A stretch of DNA of 64,000 bases from Corynebacterium sp. P3-F1 (GCF_030503635.1 NZ_CP129965.1:1798001-1862000); one strand, 5' to 3'; shown: positions 41,627 through 49,458, counted from the stretch's first letter. The notes: generated by a model from the letters alone, not told the origin. Numbers and translations are program-made.

Positions 41627-42607
41627 TTAGTTCATGAACTGGCGTGCGAACTCGGCCGCGTTCTCAATGTCCTTCGGGGTCAAACTCTGCACGAACTTCT
41701 GGGCTTCTTCGGAGATTCCCTGCGGGGTGGGGTTGGATGAGAAGTCCGGTAACGAGGAGCTCTCTGGAATCCGGTAAGTCGGAGCTTGCTGTGCGGGCTG
41801 GGCGAGCTGCGCGTTGACGGACGGTTTCGCCTGCGGGCCCGGGGCGGGAGTGCCGGTCTGGCCGGGCTGCCACTGGCCCCAGTCGGTTGTGTAGACGTTG
41901 TTGATGTCGCACAGGTGGCCGTCGATATGCGTCTGCCACTTGGCTTTCTGGTGAATGTTCGCGCGTGGGTGCAGCTTTCCGCCGGAGCCCCAGTCGTGCT
42001 GCCAGAAGTATGTCCCGATGCCGTCTTCGATGCACCATTGGATGGTGTTGTAGTTTCCGTACACTCCCGTCTTCAGGCCGGCTGCGGCAAGCGTTGCCTG
42101 GAATGTGCGCAGGTACGGACGGATCTGGTTGACGTACTGCGTGCGCGTCGGGTTGTCATCGATGGCGATGTAGATGGGCTTGCCGTTCGGCCCGCCAGCC
42201 GCGCGGTGGAGGGAGATGGCCTGCGGTGCGTGAACCGCTGCTCCGGCCGCGCCCTGCAGCCAGTCGGCGGTCTGCGCGCGGCCGAATTGGTATACCGAAG
42301 CCGTGAAGAGGCCGTGAGCGGCGAAGTCCTGAGTTTCCGCCAATCGGACCGGCTTTGCTTTCATCCAGTTCACCGAGTCGGGACGGGGCTGCGAGACGTA
42401 TCGGACGGCGCCCATGTGGCCGGCTGCCTTGACGGAGCGGCCAGAGGGAATACCGGCGGCGTAGTCGAGGACGGTGCCGACGGGGCGGCGGTTTTGTGCG
42501 TCAGCGGACGGAATGTGGGTTACGCCAACCGCGCCGGCGGCACCAAGAGCGGCGAGGGCGGAGGCGCGGCCGAGGAAATGGCGGCGGGAAAATTGAACGT
42601 TATTCAC
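41627..42607 (-). CDS. Tat-exported DUF1906 (glycoside-hydrolase-like) protein, Rv2525c type
   Basis: About 326 residues. The N-terminus has a twin-arginine signal (SRRHFLGRASALAALGAAGAVGV). The DUF1906 TIM-barrel follows: VGTVLDYAAGIPSGRSVKAAGHMGAVRYVSQPR, YQFGRAQTADWLQGAAGAAVHAPQAISLHRAAG, PIYIAIDDNPTRTQYVNQIRPYLRTF and GVYGNYNTIQWCIEDGIGTYFWQHDW. A Pro/Gln-rich linker and a short C-terminal helix region end it. Rv2525c is a Tat substrate linked to cell-wall integrity. The GTG at 42607 is my choice; a TTG 42 bases upstream is possible. A short upstream frame overlaps this GTG (listed separately). Confidence 0.88.
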   Translation of the reverse strand: MNNVQFSRRHFLGRASALAALGAAGAVGVTHIPSADAQNRRPVGTVLDYAAGIPSGRSVKAAGHMGAVRYVSQPRPDSVNWMKAKPVRLAETQDFAAHGLFTASVYQFGRAQTADWLQGAAGAAVHAPQAISLHRAAGGPNGKPIYIAIDDNPTRTQYVNQIRPYLRTFQATLAAAGLKTGVYGNYNTIQWCIEDGIGTYFWQHDWGSGGKLHPRANIHQKAKWQTHIDGHLCDINNVYTTDWGQWQPGQTGTPAPGPQAKPSVNAQLAQPAQQAPTYRIPESSSLPDFSSNPTPQGISEEAQKFVQSLTPKDIENAAEFARQFMN

Positions 42608-42627
42608 ACAGGAAACACTAGCAACAT
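42604..42627 (-). other. Possible seven-codon leader reading frame before DUF1906
   Basis: GGAGG (42638-42642, minus strand) is 10 bases before an ATG that encodes MLLVFPV and stops with a TGA overlapping the DUF1906 GTG (GTGA). The downstream gene lacks its own Shine-Dalgarno, so coupled re-initiation is plausible. Unproven. Confidence 0.3.
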
Positions 42628-42672
42628 AAATAACAGTCCTCCAGAGCAAACATAGAAGTCCGGACGGTTCCG

Positions 42673-42700
42673 TTGCTTTCCATCATGGAAAGTGACATAA
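42673..42700 (+). promoter_or_regulatory. Promoter for a leaderless transcript
   Basis: TTGCTT (42673-42678) and CATAAT (42695-42700), spacer 16. The -10 ends 8 bases before ATG 42709, so the mRNA should start at or next to the initiation codon. Confidence 0.55.
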
Positions 42701-42715
42701 TTTCCTATATGGAAA
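42677..42715. promoter_or_regulatory. Twin palindromic operators over the promoter
   Basis: TTTCCATCATGGAAA (42677-42691, perfect 7+7 palindrome) and TTTCCTATATGGAAA (42701-42715, 5+5 arms) are related sites whose starts are 24 bases apart. The first fills the -35/-10 spacer and the second covers the start site and ATG, an ideal layout for repression. The obvious ligand is the winged-helix regulator encoded by the second gene of the operon. Confidence 0.6.
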
Positions 42716-43167
42716 ACAAGGGTGGAGAGCTGGAACCAAATGAGGTGAGAGAGTCACTCGCGGCCGTCCGCGCCGTCGAGGCGCGGGCAGCCTCCGTGCC
42801 GATTCCGTGGGGCATGGTTACTGTCGCGGGGCTGACCTTCGGTCTCGGCATCGGCATCATGTTGGCCGGTCATGTGTGGGGGCTGCTCGTTCTTCTCGTA
42901 TCACTGATCATCATGCTGGTGCTGGACTTGGGTAGCCGGCGGACCGTCCGCACAGCGATGAAGCAGGACGTGCAGTCAGAAGAGAACGCGTGGAGCTGGA
43001 AGCGGTTCCTCACATTCATGGTGTTCTACACGGTCGCGTATATCGGGATGCAGGTCTACGTCGACCGGTATCCGGACGGGAACATGACGGTCGGCATCGT
43101 TGTCGGAATCATTGCTGCCGCCGCGATGATCGCGGGCTACGGCCTGACGTGGAGGAAGTTCCATTGA
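42709..43167 (+). CDS. Four-helix membrane protein co-transcribed with a winged-helix regulator
   Basis: 152 residues from ATG 42709 (MENKGGELEPNEVRESLAAVRAVEARAA). It has a cytosolic N-terminal helix and then hydrophobic segments at about 36-53, 56-74, 103-120 and 128-146. An ATG 24 bases upstream would add eight residues but lies within the promoter. I do not recognise a named family, though the pair of a small polytopic membrane protein and a winged-helix regulator in one operon is common in actinobacteria. The stop overlaps the TTG of the regulator (TTGA). Confidence 0.75.
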   Translation: MENKGGELEPNEVRESLAAVRAVEARAASVPIPWGMVTVAGLTFGLGIGIMLAGHVWGLLVLLVSLIIMLVLDLGSRRTVRTAMKQDVQSEENAWSWKRFLTFMVFYTVAYIGMQVYVDRYPDGNMTVGIVVGIIAAAAMIAGYGLTWRKFH

Positions 43168-43484
43168 TCGACCCAGTCATTCACCCCCTCAACCGGTTGA
43201 AGATTTGCGCAGCATTGCGCGCTGGCGGGGCGACGGAAGGCACGACGCGCCGCGAGATGCGTTTCTCTCGCTTGCGCGACATCACCGAGCTTTCCGACGC
43301 CACGTTGTCCAAGCAGCTCACCGTCCTCGAAGGACACGGGTATGTTTCCCGGTTTCGTGAATACGGCTCGTCACGGGCGAAGGACACGGTGTGGGTGACG
43401 CTGACTAAGGAAGGCGAAAGGGCCCTGGAAGGTCACTTGGAAGCCCTGAACCGATACGCTGAGCCGCATGACGAAACTGACTAG
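43164..43484 (+). CDS. Winged-helix transcriptional regulator (ArsR/MarR-like, HTH_34)
   Basis: 106 residues from a TTG overlapping the previous stop, with GGAGGA at about -8. [90 protein letters not shown] is a single winged helix with recognition helix [13 protein letters not shown] and wing [11 protein letters not shown]. Likely represses its own operon through the twin palindromes upstream. Its last 17 bases overlap the ATG-started frame of the truncated panC copy. The 3' part of this gene is duplicated at 45710. Confidence 0.85.
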   Translation: MIDPVIHPLNRLKICAALRAGGATEGTTRREMRFSRLRDITELSDATLSKQLTVLEGHGYVSRFREYGSSRAKDTVWVTLTKEGERALEGHLEALNRYAEPHDETD

Positions 43485-43817
43485 GACTCCTGAGGAGCTT
43501 CAGCAGGCGCTTGACCACGGCGGTGCAAACGGTGCCGTGTCACTTGTGCCAACGATGGGCGCTCTCCACAGCGGGCATATCTCCCTTGTGCGTGAAGCGC
43601 AAAAACTGGGCAACCCGGTGGTGGTGAGCATCTTTGTCAATCCCCTCCAGTTCGCGCCGGGGGAGGATTTGGATGCGTACCCGCGCACTCTCGACGAGGA
43701 TCTGGTCAAGCTCGAGTCGGAGGGCGTGGAGGCTGTGTTCGCGCCGAGTGTATCCACGATGTACCCTCACGGCCCCCGCACCACCATCCACCCGGGTCCG
43801 CTTGGAGCGGTGCTGGA
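43346..43817 (+). repeat. 472-bp direct repeat, left copy
   Basis: Matches 45710-46181 at a constant offset of 2364 with 10 mismatches and no indels by eye. It spans the 3' part of the winged-helix gene and the first 117 codons of panC. Seven of the ten mismatches fall in the last 55 bases. Confidence 0.93.
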
Positions 43818-43833
43818 GGCTGGTCCGTCCTAG
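43468..43833 (+). pseudogene. panC: Truncated pantothenate synthetase copy
   Basis: 121 codons. The first 117 are nearly identical to the intact panC at 45832: [18 protein letters not shown], the ATP-site [41 protein letters not shown]. The frame then departs abruptly after AVLE into AGPS and a stop. The catalytic C-terminal half (KDYQQ, SSRN loops) is missing, so it cannot be active. It starts within the end of the regulator gene, the original regulator-panC arrangement. Left half of a duplication bracketing the GH5 gene. Confidence 0.92.
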
Positions 43834-44087
43834 CGGGGAGAACATTGCCGAGCAGACCGCCGAAGTCTACAGGTCTTTGATGTAGCAGGCTGTCTGCCAG
43901 TAGCCGCCGCTGTGCAGTGCATGGAGCCTCCTCACAAGGTCCATCGCTTCCGAAGAAGGAGCGGTGGGCCTTTTCTTTGCGTTTTCTAACCACGTTCAGG
44001 GCATTTACTTATGCCTTTGCCCACATTTCCTAAATCTATTTTGAGTTCTCGGTGAATTTATCATTACTGGTCAATAGTATGTCGAGT
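43834..44087. other. Foreign-looking intergenic segment before the GH5 gene
   Basis: 254 bases without a supported gene, becoming A+T-rich towards 44000-44087. A short open stretch ENIAEQTAEVYRSLM ending at 43884 may be the tail of a lost gene; I cannot name it. AAGGAGCGGTGGGCC followed by TTTTCTTT at about 43956-43978 could end a transcript. The GH5 promoter should lie near 44040-44075. Confidence 0.4.
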
Positions 44088-45629
44088 ATGAGATTCACTA
44101 AGAAGGTGGCAGCAGTATGCGCCGCCATTGCCATAGCACTAGCGGGTGCAGTACCGCATCAGGCGCTCGCAGGAGTAGCGTCTCCCCCCGACACCGCTAC
44201 CATTTCCCCCGACACCGCTACCATCACCGAGCGCGGGCCCCTTGGACAGTCCGGCCGCTGGTTTACCGACGGCGATGGCCGAGCTTTTCTCACTCAGGGT
44301 TCAAACATCGTCTACAAGCACGCCCCTTATACCCCAGAAGCCGGTGGCTTTAATGAGGACGATGCTGACTGGCTCGTGGAGCAGGGCTTCGACTCCATGC
44401 GAGTCGGCATTATCTGGAAAGCAGTAGAGCCAGAGCCCGGCATTTACGACGACGAATACCTGGATTCCATTGCCCGCACCATCTCCATGCTCACTGACCG
44501 TGGAATCGCGGTCTTGGTTGATGCCCACCAGGATATGTACAACGAAAAGTTTGAGGGCGAATTTGCCCCGGACTGGGCTGTCATTGACGACGGCTTTCCC
44601 AGCCTTCTGAAGGTTGGCTTCCCGGCTAACCAGGCCGTCAATATCGGTCTCATTAGGGCATACGATAACTTCCTGAACAACCGCGAAGGGCCGGGCGGAG
44701 TTGGGCTGCAGGAGCGTTACGCCGCCATGTGGGGGCATGTCGCAGATCGTTTCGGTGACATGCCAGGGCTGATGGGCTACGACATCATCAATGAACCTTG
44801 GCCAGGTTCGGCATACCCACTGTGCTACCTGGCTCTGGGCGACTGTGGTCCAGCTAAGAAAAAGCTCGATGAACTGCACCAGAAGGCTGCAGATCAGATC
44901 GTCGCCAAGGATGCAGACGCAATTGTCCACTACGAGCCCTACTCCATGTGGAACACGGGATTGAATACCAATCCGGCCGCCCCAAAGGTTCCTGAAACCG
45001 CAGGTACGGCTCTCAGCTGGCATGTCTACTGCACCACGAACGCCCTGTTCAATACCTACACGGGATGCGACTTCTTCGACGGGCGCGTCTTCGACAATGC
45101 AGAAATCGTCTCGTCCGGTAACGGCTCGGCAACGCTGCTGTCCGAGTTCGGTGCGACCGATGATGCCGATACCCTCAACGGCGTAGTTTCGCTTGCCCGC
45201 CGCTACATGGTCGGCTGGCAGTACTGGTCCTACTGTGGCTGCAACGACCCGACGACGCAGAATCAGAAGGAACAGGGCATGGTCTTCGACCCGACTGTTC
45301 CCGGGCCGGTAGGTGCCGATGCCTTCAACCGCGACAAGATGACCATCCTCGCCGCTCCTCACCTGCGGGCGGTCGCGGGTACGCCGCAGGCCACTGAATG
45401 GAACGCAGACACCCGAGTCTACCGGGCCAGCTGGATTAACAGCCGCGTTGATGGCAACGGAGTTTTCGAACCTGGCTCCACCAGCGAGCTCGTTGTGCCT
45501 TCGATCAACTTTCCGAATGGGTTCACAGTGAATGTCGAGGGTGGCTACGCCACCGTCGCTTCCGACGGCCAGACGGTTCATATTGTCTCTACTGCTGACC
45601 AGGTGGCTGCCACCATCCAGCCGAAGTAG
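44088..45629 (+). CDS. Secreted endoglycoceramidase-like glycoside hydrolase (GH5)
   Basis: 513 residues from ATG 44088; an ATG 9 bases upstream is equally possible and no clear RBS decides. Signal peptide MRFTKKVAAVCAAIAIALAG, cleavage near ALA-GV. GH5 barrel: GRAFLTQGSNIVYKHAPY, FDSMRVGIIWKAVEPEPG, VLVDAHQDMYNEKF, the acid/base Glu in LMGYDIINEPWPG, the histidine/tyrosine in LSWHVYC, and the nucleophile Glu in TLLSEFGATDD, then a beta-sandwich C-terminal domain. The DAHQDMYNEKF and YDIINEPWPG blocks match Rhodococcus endoglycoceramidase II, which releases the glycan from glycosphingolipids. It sits between the two panC copies and is visibly less G+C-rich than the neighbours, suggesting transfer. 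Confidence 0.88.
   Translation: MRFTKKVAAVCAAIAIALAGAVPHQALAGVASPPDTATISPDTATITERGPLGQSGRWFTDGDGRAFLTQGSNIVYKHAPYTPEAGGFNEDDADWLVEQGFDSMRVGIIWKAVEPEPGIYDDEYLDSIARTISMLTDRGIAVLVDAHQDMYNEKFEGEFAPDWAVIDDGFPSLLKVGFPANQAVNIGLIRAYDNFLNNREGPGGVGLQERYAAMWGHVADRFGDMPGLMGYDIINEPWPGSAYPLCYLALGDCGPAKKKLDELHQKAADQIVAKDADAIVHYEPYSMWNTGLNTNPAAPKVPETAGTALSWHVYCTTNALFNTYTGCDFFDGRVFDNAEIVSSGNGSATLLSEFGATDDADTLNGVVSLARRYMVGWQYWSYCGCNDPTTQNQKEQGMVFDPTVPGPVGADAFNRDKMTILAAPHLRAVAGTPQATEWNADTRVYRASWINSRVDGNGVFEPGSTSELVVPSINFPNGFTVNVEGGYATVASDGQTVHIVSTADQVAATIQPK
44185..44226 (+). repeat. 21-bp tandem repeat in the GH5 gene
   Basis: Two 21-base units starting CCCCCGACACCGCTACCAT encode the heptad PDTATIS/PDTATIT just after the signal peptide cleavage region. 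Copy number could vary by slippage without changing frame. Confidence 0.75.
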
Positions 45630-45676
45630 GACGAGCCGAAATAGAACCAGAGGCAAATCCCTCGGCTCACCGGATC

Positions 45677-45708
45677 ACGCCCTGTGGAAGACCCCACAGG
45701 GCGTTTTT
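45677..45708 (+). terminator. Intrinsic terminator after the GH5 gene
   Basis: ACGCCCTGTGG (45677-45687) and CCACAGGGCGT (45693-45703) with a short loop, then TTTTTCTT. It ends immediately at the start of the right repeat copy. Confidence 0.9.
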
Positions 45709-45709
45709 C

Positions 45710-45848
45710 TTCCCGGTTTCGTGAATACGGCTCGTCACGGGCGAAGGACACGGTGTGGGTGACGCTGACTAAGGAAGGCGAAAGGGCCCTGGAAGGTCAC
45801 TTGGAAGCCCTGAACCGATACGCTGAGCCGCATGACGAAACTGACTAG
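45710..45848 (+). pseudogene. 3' fragment of the winged-helix regulator gene (right repeat copy)
   Basis: The last 46 codons of the regulator ([20 protein letters not shown] to the stop) are present without its 5' half or any start. Produced by the duplication; identical in this part to the left copy. It leads into the intact panC exactly as in the left copy. Confidence 0.88.
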
Positions 45849-46181
45849 GACTCCTGAGGAGCTTCAGCAGGCGCTTGACCACGGCGGTGCAAACGGTGCC
45901 GTGTCACTTGTGCCAACGATGGGCGCTCTCCACAGCGGGCATATCTCCCTTGTGCGTGAAGCGCAAAAATTGGGCAACCCGGTGGTGGTGAGCATCTTTG
46001 TCAACCCCCTCCAGTTCGCGCCGGGGGAGGATTTGGATGCGTACCCGCGCACTCTCGACGAGGATCTGGCCAAGCTCGAGTCGGAGGGCGTGGAGGCTGT
46101 GTTCGCGCCGAGTGTATCCACGATGTACCCCCATGGCACCCGAACCACTATCCATCCGGGGCCGCTTGGAGCGGTGCTGGA
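45710..46181 (+). repeat. 472-bp direct repeat, right copy
   Basis: Partner of 43346-43817. The left boundary abuts the terminator of the GH5 gene; the right boundary is inside panC, which continues intact from here. Confidence 0.93.
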
Positions 46182-46638
46182 AGGGAAGACCCGTCCGACG
46201 CATTTCGCGGGAGTGCTCACGGTCGTGGCCAAGCTGTTCGCGCTTACCGGCGCTACCGACGCGTTCTTCGGCGAGAAGGATTACCAGCAACTCGCGCTCA
46301 TCCGGCAGATGGTCGAGGATCTCCACCTGCCAGTGCGCATCCACGGTTGCCCGATCATCCGGGAGGAAAGCGGCCTAGCCCTGTCGTCCCGCAACCGGTA
46401 CTTGAGCGAGGCTGAGCAGGAAGCTGCGATGGCTCTCTCGCGGGCTCTGGCGACAGGGACGTACGAGGCAGCCCTAGCTGAGCTTGATGCAGCTGAGGGG
46501 ATTGAGCTGGACTACCTCGAGGTGACCACTCCTGACCTCAGTGAGGTGCCGGAAGGCTACCATGGTCCCGGGCGCCTGCTCGTCGCCGCGAAGGTGGGGC
46601 AGACCCGCCTCATCGACAACGCGGCGATTGACATCTAG
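45832..46638 (+). CDS. panC: Pantothenate synthetase
   Basis: 268 residues, complete: [18 protein letters not shown] (ATP-binding HIGH-like motif), [30 protein letters not shown], the FGEKDYQQLALIRQMVEDLHLPV loop and LALSSRNRYLSEAE. Joins pantoate and beta-alanine using ATP to give pantothenate, the vitamin B5 precursor of CoA. Its upstream region is only the duplicated regulator fragment behind a terminator, so the promoter driving it is not obvious. It is convergent with panB, stops 3 bases apart, unlike the common panBC operon. Confidence 0.95.
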   Translation: MTKLTRTPEELQQALDHGGANGAVSLVPTMGALHSGHISLVREAQKLGNPVVVSIFVNPLQFAPGEDLDAYPRTLDEDLAKLESEGVEAVFAPSVSTMYPHGTRTTIHPGPLGAVLEGKTRPTHFAGVLTVVAKLFALTGATDAFFGEKDYQQLALIRQMVEDLHLPVRIHGCPIIREESGLALSSRNRYLSEAEQEAAMALSRALATGTYEAALAELDAAEGIELDYLEVTTPDLSEVPEGYHGPGRLLVAAKVGQTRLIDNAAIDI

Positions 46639-46641
46639 GTC

Positions 46642-47460
46642 CTAAAAGGTGTGCTCTTCTGCGGGGAATTCACCCTCGTGGACGGCACGCTTGTAGTCGG
46701 CGGCGGCAGCACCGAGTGCTTCACCGACCGCACCGAACTGGCGGACAAAACGGGCGCGGTGACCGCCGGCAGGGAAGTCCGCCAGGTCGTGCCAGACCAG
46801 CACCTGGGCATCGGTGTCCGGCCCCGCGCCGATGCCGATGGTGGGCACGGGGCAGGACTCGGTGATCTCCTTGGCTAATTGCGCGGGGACCATCTCGAAG
46901 ACAACCATGTCCGCACCTGCCTCGACGACTGCCCGGGTGTCTGCGCGGAGCTGCTCGGCGCTCTCGTTGCGACCCTGCACCTTGAAGCCGCTTAGATTGT
47001 CCACGGACTGCGGGGTGAAGCCGACGTGGGCGCAGACAGCGAGGCCGGCATTCTTCAGGGCCGCGATGCGTGGAGCGATGCGCACGCCGCCTTCGAGCTT
47101 GACCATGTGGGCACCGCTCCGCCGGATCATCTCGGTGGCGGTGCGGACGCACTGCTCGTCGGAGGCCTCGTAACTACCGAAGGGCAGGTCCGCCACCACC
47201 AGAGCGTTGCCGGCGCCTCGCACAACAGCGGCGGCGAGGTAGGTCATCTCCTCGACGGACACTTGGTTCGTGGTTTCGTACCCGTACACCACGTTGGCGG
47301 CGGAATCGCCGACCAGCATGCATTCAATCCCAGCTTCGGCGAAAACGCGGGCGGTGGAGTAGTCGTACGCCGTGAGCATCGCCCACTTTTCACCGTCGAG
47401 CTTCTTCTGCTTCAGGTCCGCGATCCGGACTTTCTTGGTGGGGGTCAGGTATCCAGACAT
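46642..47460 (-). CDS. panB: 3-methyl-2-oxobutanoate hydroxymethyltransferase
   Basis: 272 residues from ATG 47460 ([16 protein letters not shown]); a GTG two codons upstream is possible. KetoPantoate hydroxymethyltransferase motifs: [75 protein letters not shown] and [17 protein letters not shown], including the Mg-binding aspartates (GDS, DLPF) and catalytic Glu. First committed step of pantothenate synthesis. It lies 9 bases downstream of the siderophore ATPase gene, on the same strand. Confidence 0.95.
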   Translation of the reverse strand: MSGYLTPTKKVRIADLKQKKLDGEKWAMLTAYDYSTARVFAEAGIECMLVGDSAANVVYGYETTNQVSVEEMTYLAAAVVRGAGNALVVADLPFGSYEASDEQCVRTATEMIRRSGAHMVKLEGGVRIAPRIAALKNAGLAVCAHVGFTPQSVDNLSGFKVQGRNESAEQLRADTRAVVEAGADMVVFEMVPAQLAKEITESCPVPTIGIGAGPDTDAQVLVWHDLADFPAGGHRARFVRQFGAVGEALGAAAADYKRAVHEGEFPAEEHTF

Positions 47461-47469
47461 GGACACAGT

Positions 47470-48336
47470 CTAAGCACGAGTGGAGGTGACAGCGGCGATC
47501 ACATCGGGGTCAGCCGTTTCTGCATCGACGGAGACCGGGTCCATCGGGCCGGCGTCTGTCGGAGTCTCATGGCGGGGGAGGCGCAAGACAGGGCAAACGA
47601 TCGGCACGCCGGCATCGTTAATGATGCGCGCGGAAATGCCGTACACCCGCTCGAGCAACTCCGGGGTGAGCACTTCCGCGGGAGTGCCTTTGGCGATGGT
47701 GTGGCCGTCCTTAATCACCAGCAACTCGTCGCAGAAGCGGGCGGCCAAGTTCAGGTCGTGCAGGGCGACGAGTGCCTGGCGGTCGTCACCGCGGACCTCG
47801 TCCTGGATGATTTGCAGCAGCTCCACCTGGTGGCGGAGGTCGAGGGCGGATGTCGGTTCGTCGAGAAGCATGACGCGCGGGGAGCGCACCAGCATCTGCG
47901 CCACGGCGACGAGCTGACGCTGGCCGCCGGACATGTCCGAGATCATGCGGTCCGACAGTTTGGTGATGCCCAGGCGGTGCATGACAGCCGCCGTCTTCTC
48001 AAGCGCGTTGCCGGTGCCTTCGCCGCGGCGGCGGGCCGAGACCATGACGGACTCGAAAGCGGTCAGCGTCGCGCGGGAGAGCATGTCCTGTGGCACGTAG
48101 CCGACTGTCTGCACGCGCTCTTTAGCGGATAGAGCGCGGCCGTCGACAACGATGTCGCTGCTGCCTTCCGAGGGTTTGTTGATGCCGGCGAGGGTCTTTA
48201 CCAACGTCGACTTACCGGCACCGTTCGGGCCGATGAGGCCGGTGATCTTGCCGTCCTGGAGCGGGCCGAAACTCATGCCGTCGATGATGGTGGCCCGGCC
48301 GTACCGCACCGTGAGGTTTGTTGCGCTGATGGCCAT
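47470..48336 (-). CDS. Siderophore ABC transporter ATP-binding protein (FepC type)
   Basis: 288 residues: Walker A GPNGAGKSTLVKTLAG, signature DMSGGQRQLVAVAQMLVRSP, Walker B VMLLDEPTSALD, switch histidine VALHDLNLAARF. A C-terminal extension (LRLPRHETPTDAGPMDPVSVDAETADPDVIAAVTSTRA) has no obvious function. Third gene of a binding protein-permease-ATPase operon; the ATG is 6 bases after the permease stop. Confidence 0.93.
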   Translation of the reverse strand: MAISATNLTVRYGRATIIDGMSFGPLQDGKITGLIGPNGAGKSTLVKTLAGINKPSEGSSDIVVDGRALSAKERVQTVGYVPQDMLSRATLTAFESVMVSARRRGEGTGNALEKTAAVMHRLGITKLSDRMISDMSGGQRQLVAVAQMLVRSPRVMLLDEPTSALDLRHQVELLQIIQDEVRGDDRQALVALHDLNLAARFCDELLVIKDGHTIAKGTPAEVLTPELLERVYGISARIINDAGVPIVCPVLRLPRHETPTDAGPMDPVSVDAETADPDVIAAVTSTRA

Positions 48337-48342
48337 GGGGGC

Positions 48343-49428
48343 TTAAGCACTCCTTCCACGCGAGCGGGTGAAGATGAGGAACACGAAGAACGGCACGCCG
48401 ACAAGCGCAGTGATGATACCGAGCGGGATAGCCACGCCCGGGATGATGGACAGGGACACAGCGTACGCGAGGCTCATGAGCATGGCTCCGGCGGCTGCCG
48501 CACCGGGGAGGAAGAATTTCTGGTCCTCGCCGACGATCATGCGGGCGATGTGCGGGCCGACAAGTCCGATGAAGCCGATGATGCCGGTGAAGGAGACAGA
48601 AGCCGCCGCGAGGAGTGAGGCAACGAGCAGGGTGGTCACGCGCAGTCGCTGGACGTTGATGCCCAGGGCTGCGGCGCGGTCGTCGCCGAGCCGCAGCGCG
48701 GTGAGACGCCAGGAATTGACCACGCAGAAGGGGATCGCCAGCGCGAGCACGACGGCGATCACGGCGTTCGCTGTCCACGACGCACGCTGCATGGAGCCCA
48801 TGGTCCAGAACACGATCTGCTGGAGCGCCTCGTTGCTGGCCACGTACTGCAGCAGCGAGAGGACCGCTTGGAAGAAGAAGGACAGGGCGATGCCGAGCAG
48901 AATCATGGACTCCGCGCTAGCTCCGCGCCAGATCGCCGCGCCCGCGATGATCAGCACAGCGAATAGGGACGACAACGCAGCCGTGAGCGCCAGATTGAGT
49001 TGTGCATTCAAGATGAGTGTCCAGCCCATCACGATCGAGATCGCGGCGCCGAGCGCCGCCGCTGCGGAGATGCCGAGGGTGAACGGCTCCGCCAGGGGGT
49101 TGTCCAGGATCGTCTGCATTTGCGCGCCGGACAGCCCCAGCGACGCGCCGACGAGCACCGCCATCACCGCGGCCGGGAGGCGGAGAGTCCGCACGACGGT
49201 CTCAGTCTGCTGGTCGACGGAATCGGGGTCGAAGACGGCGCGGAAGACGTCGTTAAACGAAAGATCGATGGGCCCAACGACCACCGCGACGAGGAAACTC
49301 GCGATCGCGCCCAGAACGAGAAGAACAATTGCCATTGCTTTTCGACGTCCGCGGCGACGGTAACTTTCAATCGCGCGGTCCGGCGAATCCTCTCTCAGGT
49401 CAGTGTCGGGCGCTACTCGTGTGGTCAT
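48343..49428 (-). CDS. FecCD-family siderophore ABC transporter permease
   Basis: 361 residues with a charged N-terminus (VAPDTDLREDSPDRAIESYRRRGRRK) and about nine helices. FecCD signatures: VVRTLRLPAAVMAVLVGASLGLSGAQMQTILDNPLAEPFTLGISAAAALGAA, the coupling region LRLGDDRAAALGINVQRLRVT and FTGIIGFIGLVGPHIARMIVGEDQKFFLPGAAAAGAML. Probably works as a homodimer because the operon has a single permease gene. Follows the binding protein gene by 30 bases. Confidence 0.93.
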   Translation of the reverse strand: MTTRVAPDTDLREDSPDRAIESYRRRGRRKAMAIVLLVLGAIASFLVAVVVGPIDLSFNDVFRAVFDPDSVDQQTETVVRTLRLPAAVMAVLVGASLGLSGAQMQTILDNPLAEPFTLGISAAAALGAAISIVMGWTLILNAQLNLALTAALSSLFAVLIIAGAAIWRGASAESMILLGIALSFFFQAVLSLLQYVASNEALQQIVFWTMGSMQRASWTANAVIAVVLALAIPFCVVNSWRLTALRLGDDRAAALGINVQRLRVTTLLVASLLAAASVSFTGIIGFIGLVGPHIARMIVGEDQKFFLPGAAAAGAMLMSLAYAVSLSIIPGVAIPLGIITALVGVPFFVFLIFTRSRGRSA

Positions 49429-49458
49429 TGAGCTCTTTTCTAGGTTGTGTGCGGTGCC

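Noticed and set aside
43346..46181. CRISPR-like or transposon terminal repeats around the GH5 gene
   Set aside because: There are only two long direct copies of coding sequence, with no inverted termini, target duplication or transposase.
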